Shown: positions 63,289-64,000 of the stretch, piece after piece | Layout of the letters: each line of letters begins with the position of its first letter | Numbering within the stretch: the first letter of the stretch is position 1 | DNA from: Gammaproteobacteria bacterium | GTDB taxonomy: Bacteria > Pseudomonadota > Gammaproteobacteria > Pseudomonadales > Pseudohongiellaceae | Assembly (NCBI GenBank): GCA_019654215.1 | Contig: BPDI01000012.1 | Span: 1 to 64,000, forward strand | Direction of reading: 5' to 3' | DNA length: 64,000 bases | Notes under the pieces: model-generated | Seen by the model: only the letters and a program-made list of their open reading frames with translations | Database searches by the model: none | Told to the model about the DNA's origin: nothing | Program-made: the position numbers and the translations under genes

Positions 63289-64000
63289 ATGCAATCTAAG
63301 TCTCTCATCGTCGCAACTGCGGGTCATGTCGACCATGGCAAGACTTCGCTGGTCAATTTCATCACCGGAACTGATACCGATACCTTAGCGGAAGAAAAGC
63401 ACCGCGGTTTAACTATCAACCTCGGTTTTGCCTACCATCAATTTGTACAATCAATCGACAACGAGACCTATAAATGCACATTGGGTTTTGTCGATGTACC
63501 CGGCCATATAGATTTCATTAGCAATATGCTTGCAGGTGTTGGTAGTGTCGACTTCGTACTTCTGGTGGTTGCTGCAGATGACGGCATAATGCCGCAGACT
63601 CGTGAACACTTGGCAATAATCAAGCTGCTGGGAATCAAACAAGGTGCGGTTGCTCTAACAAAGGTTGACAGAGTTGAATCGGATCGAGTTGGAAAGCTAA
63701 AAACCGAAATTGAAATATTGCTCTCAGGGTCAGGTCTACAATCCTCACCCCTATTTCCTCTTTCAAATCAATCAGGCGAAGGAATAAAAGATCTCGTTTC
63801 CCATTTGAAACATGAGCTCAAAAACAAAAATATTGACGAGCATAATATTGCCAACAAAAAATTTCGCTTCCTGATAGATCGCACTTTCTCAGTAAAAGGT
63901 GTCGGCACAGTAGCTACTGGGAGTACATGGGTTGGTCAAGCATCAAAAGACTCGAAAACTCTGTGTACCGGCGATGGTCAAGCCGCAAGGATTCGTGGGT
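63289..64000 (+). CDS. selB: selenocysteine-specific elongation factor SelB (N-terminal part)
   Basis: SelB delivers selenocysteyl-tRNA to UGA codons marked by a SECIS hairpin. The first 237 residues are present and intact: G1 [15 protein letters not shown], switch [14 protein letters not shown]3 [27 protein letters not shown]4 LTKVD, then the start of domain 2 ([21 protein letters not shown]). KHRGLTI and [11 protein letters not shown] separate SelB from EF-Tu and CysN. The C-terminal winged-helix repeats that read the SECIS lie beyond the window. ATG 63289 begins the frame. Confidence 0.93.
   Translation, partial: MQSKSLIVATAGHVDHGKTSLVNFITGTDTDTLAEEKHRGLTINLGFAYHQFVQSIDNETYKCTLGFVDVPGHIDFISNMLAGVGSVDFVLLVVAADDGIMPQTREHLAIIKLLGIKQGAVALTKVDRVESDRVGKLKTEIEILLSGSGLQSSPLFPLSNQSGEGIKDLVSHLKHELKNKNIDEHNIANKKFRFLIDRTFSVKGVGTVATGSTWVGQASKDSKTLCTGDGQAARIRG

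Overview
The window is a stretch of chromosome from a gammaproteobacterium related to Pseudomonas/Cellvibrio-type lineages (order-level placement is inference). By eye the base composition is moderately AT-rich. Two long blocks follow the Pseudomonas gene order. Block A is rplM-zapE-zapG-cysD-cysNC-nif3-algW-hisD-hisG-murA-ibaG-mlaC-yrbG-kdsD-kdsC-lptC-lptA-lptB-rpoN-ptsN-rapZ-ptsO (1-19.2 kb). Block B is aminotransferase-dksA-gluQ-cbrX-cbrA-cbrB-(ncRNA)-pcnB-dNK-panB-panC-acs (34.3-48.3 kb). I see no phage, transposon, CRISPR array, rRNA or tRNA gene.

Layout. 1-19.2 kb: ribosomal protein L13, Z-ring factors, sulfate activation, periplasmic protease, histidine and peptidoglycan synthesis, an orphan MlaC, Kdo and LPS-transport genes, sigma-54 and the nitrogen-branch PTS. 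19.3-25.2 kb: Mg2+ transporter, ribosome factor DarP, a DUF4212/sodium:solute symporter pair and an alanine-type symporter. 25.2-33.6 kb: Mrp/ApbC, several uncharacterised envelope proteins, a membrane pyrophosphatase, a DksA-like zinc-finger protein, a PLP trans-sulfuration enzyme and a Rieske protein. 33.6-48.3 kb: SfsA, aminotransferase, DksA, GluQ, the CbrXAB system, poly(A) polymerase, a deoxynucleoside kinase, pantothenate synthesis and acetyl-CoA synthetase. 48.3-55.2 kb: a DUF58-transglutaminase-MoxR-TPR module. 55.2-64 kb: MFS transporter, SelA, pyruvate phosphate dikinase, lactate permease and the start of SelB.

The most interesting feature is the gap between cbrB and pcnB (41.8-42.5 kb). 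It has no plausible gene. It does have an inverted TGTTAC/GTAACA pair, a sigma-54-like -24 element, about 270 nt with five clusters of A-rich AANAANAA motifs, and a strong intrinsic terminator. This is the position and architecture of the Pseudomonas CrcZ RNA, which titrates Hfq/Crc under CbrAB control. A 13-nt copy of one of its motifs sits against the ribosome binding site of the DUF4212 symporter gene, and a similar motif precedes the lactate permease gene. Together these suggest a CbrAB-ncRNA-Hfq carbon-control circuit with targets inside this window.

A caveat affects the whole window: more than twenty conserved genes, including essential ones (rplM, murA, lptC, lptA, hppA), carry single-base frameshifts. 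Most that I resolved are one missing base in or next to a short homopolymer. This pattern fits uncorrected consensus errors rather than gene decay. Broken genes are annotated over their full reconstructed extent.
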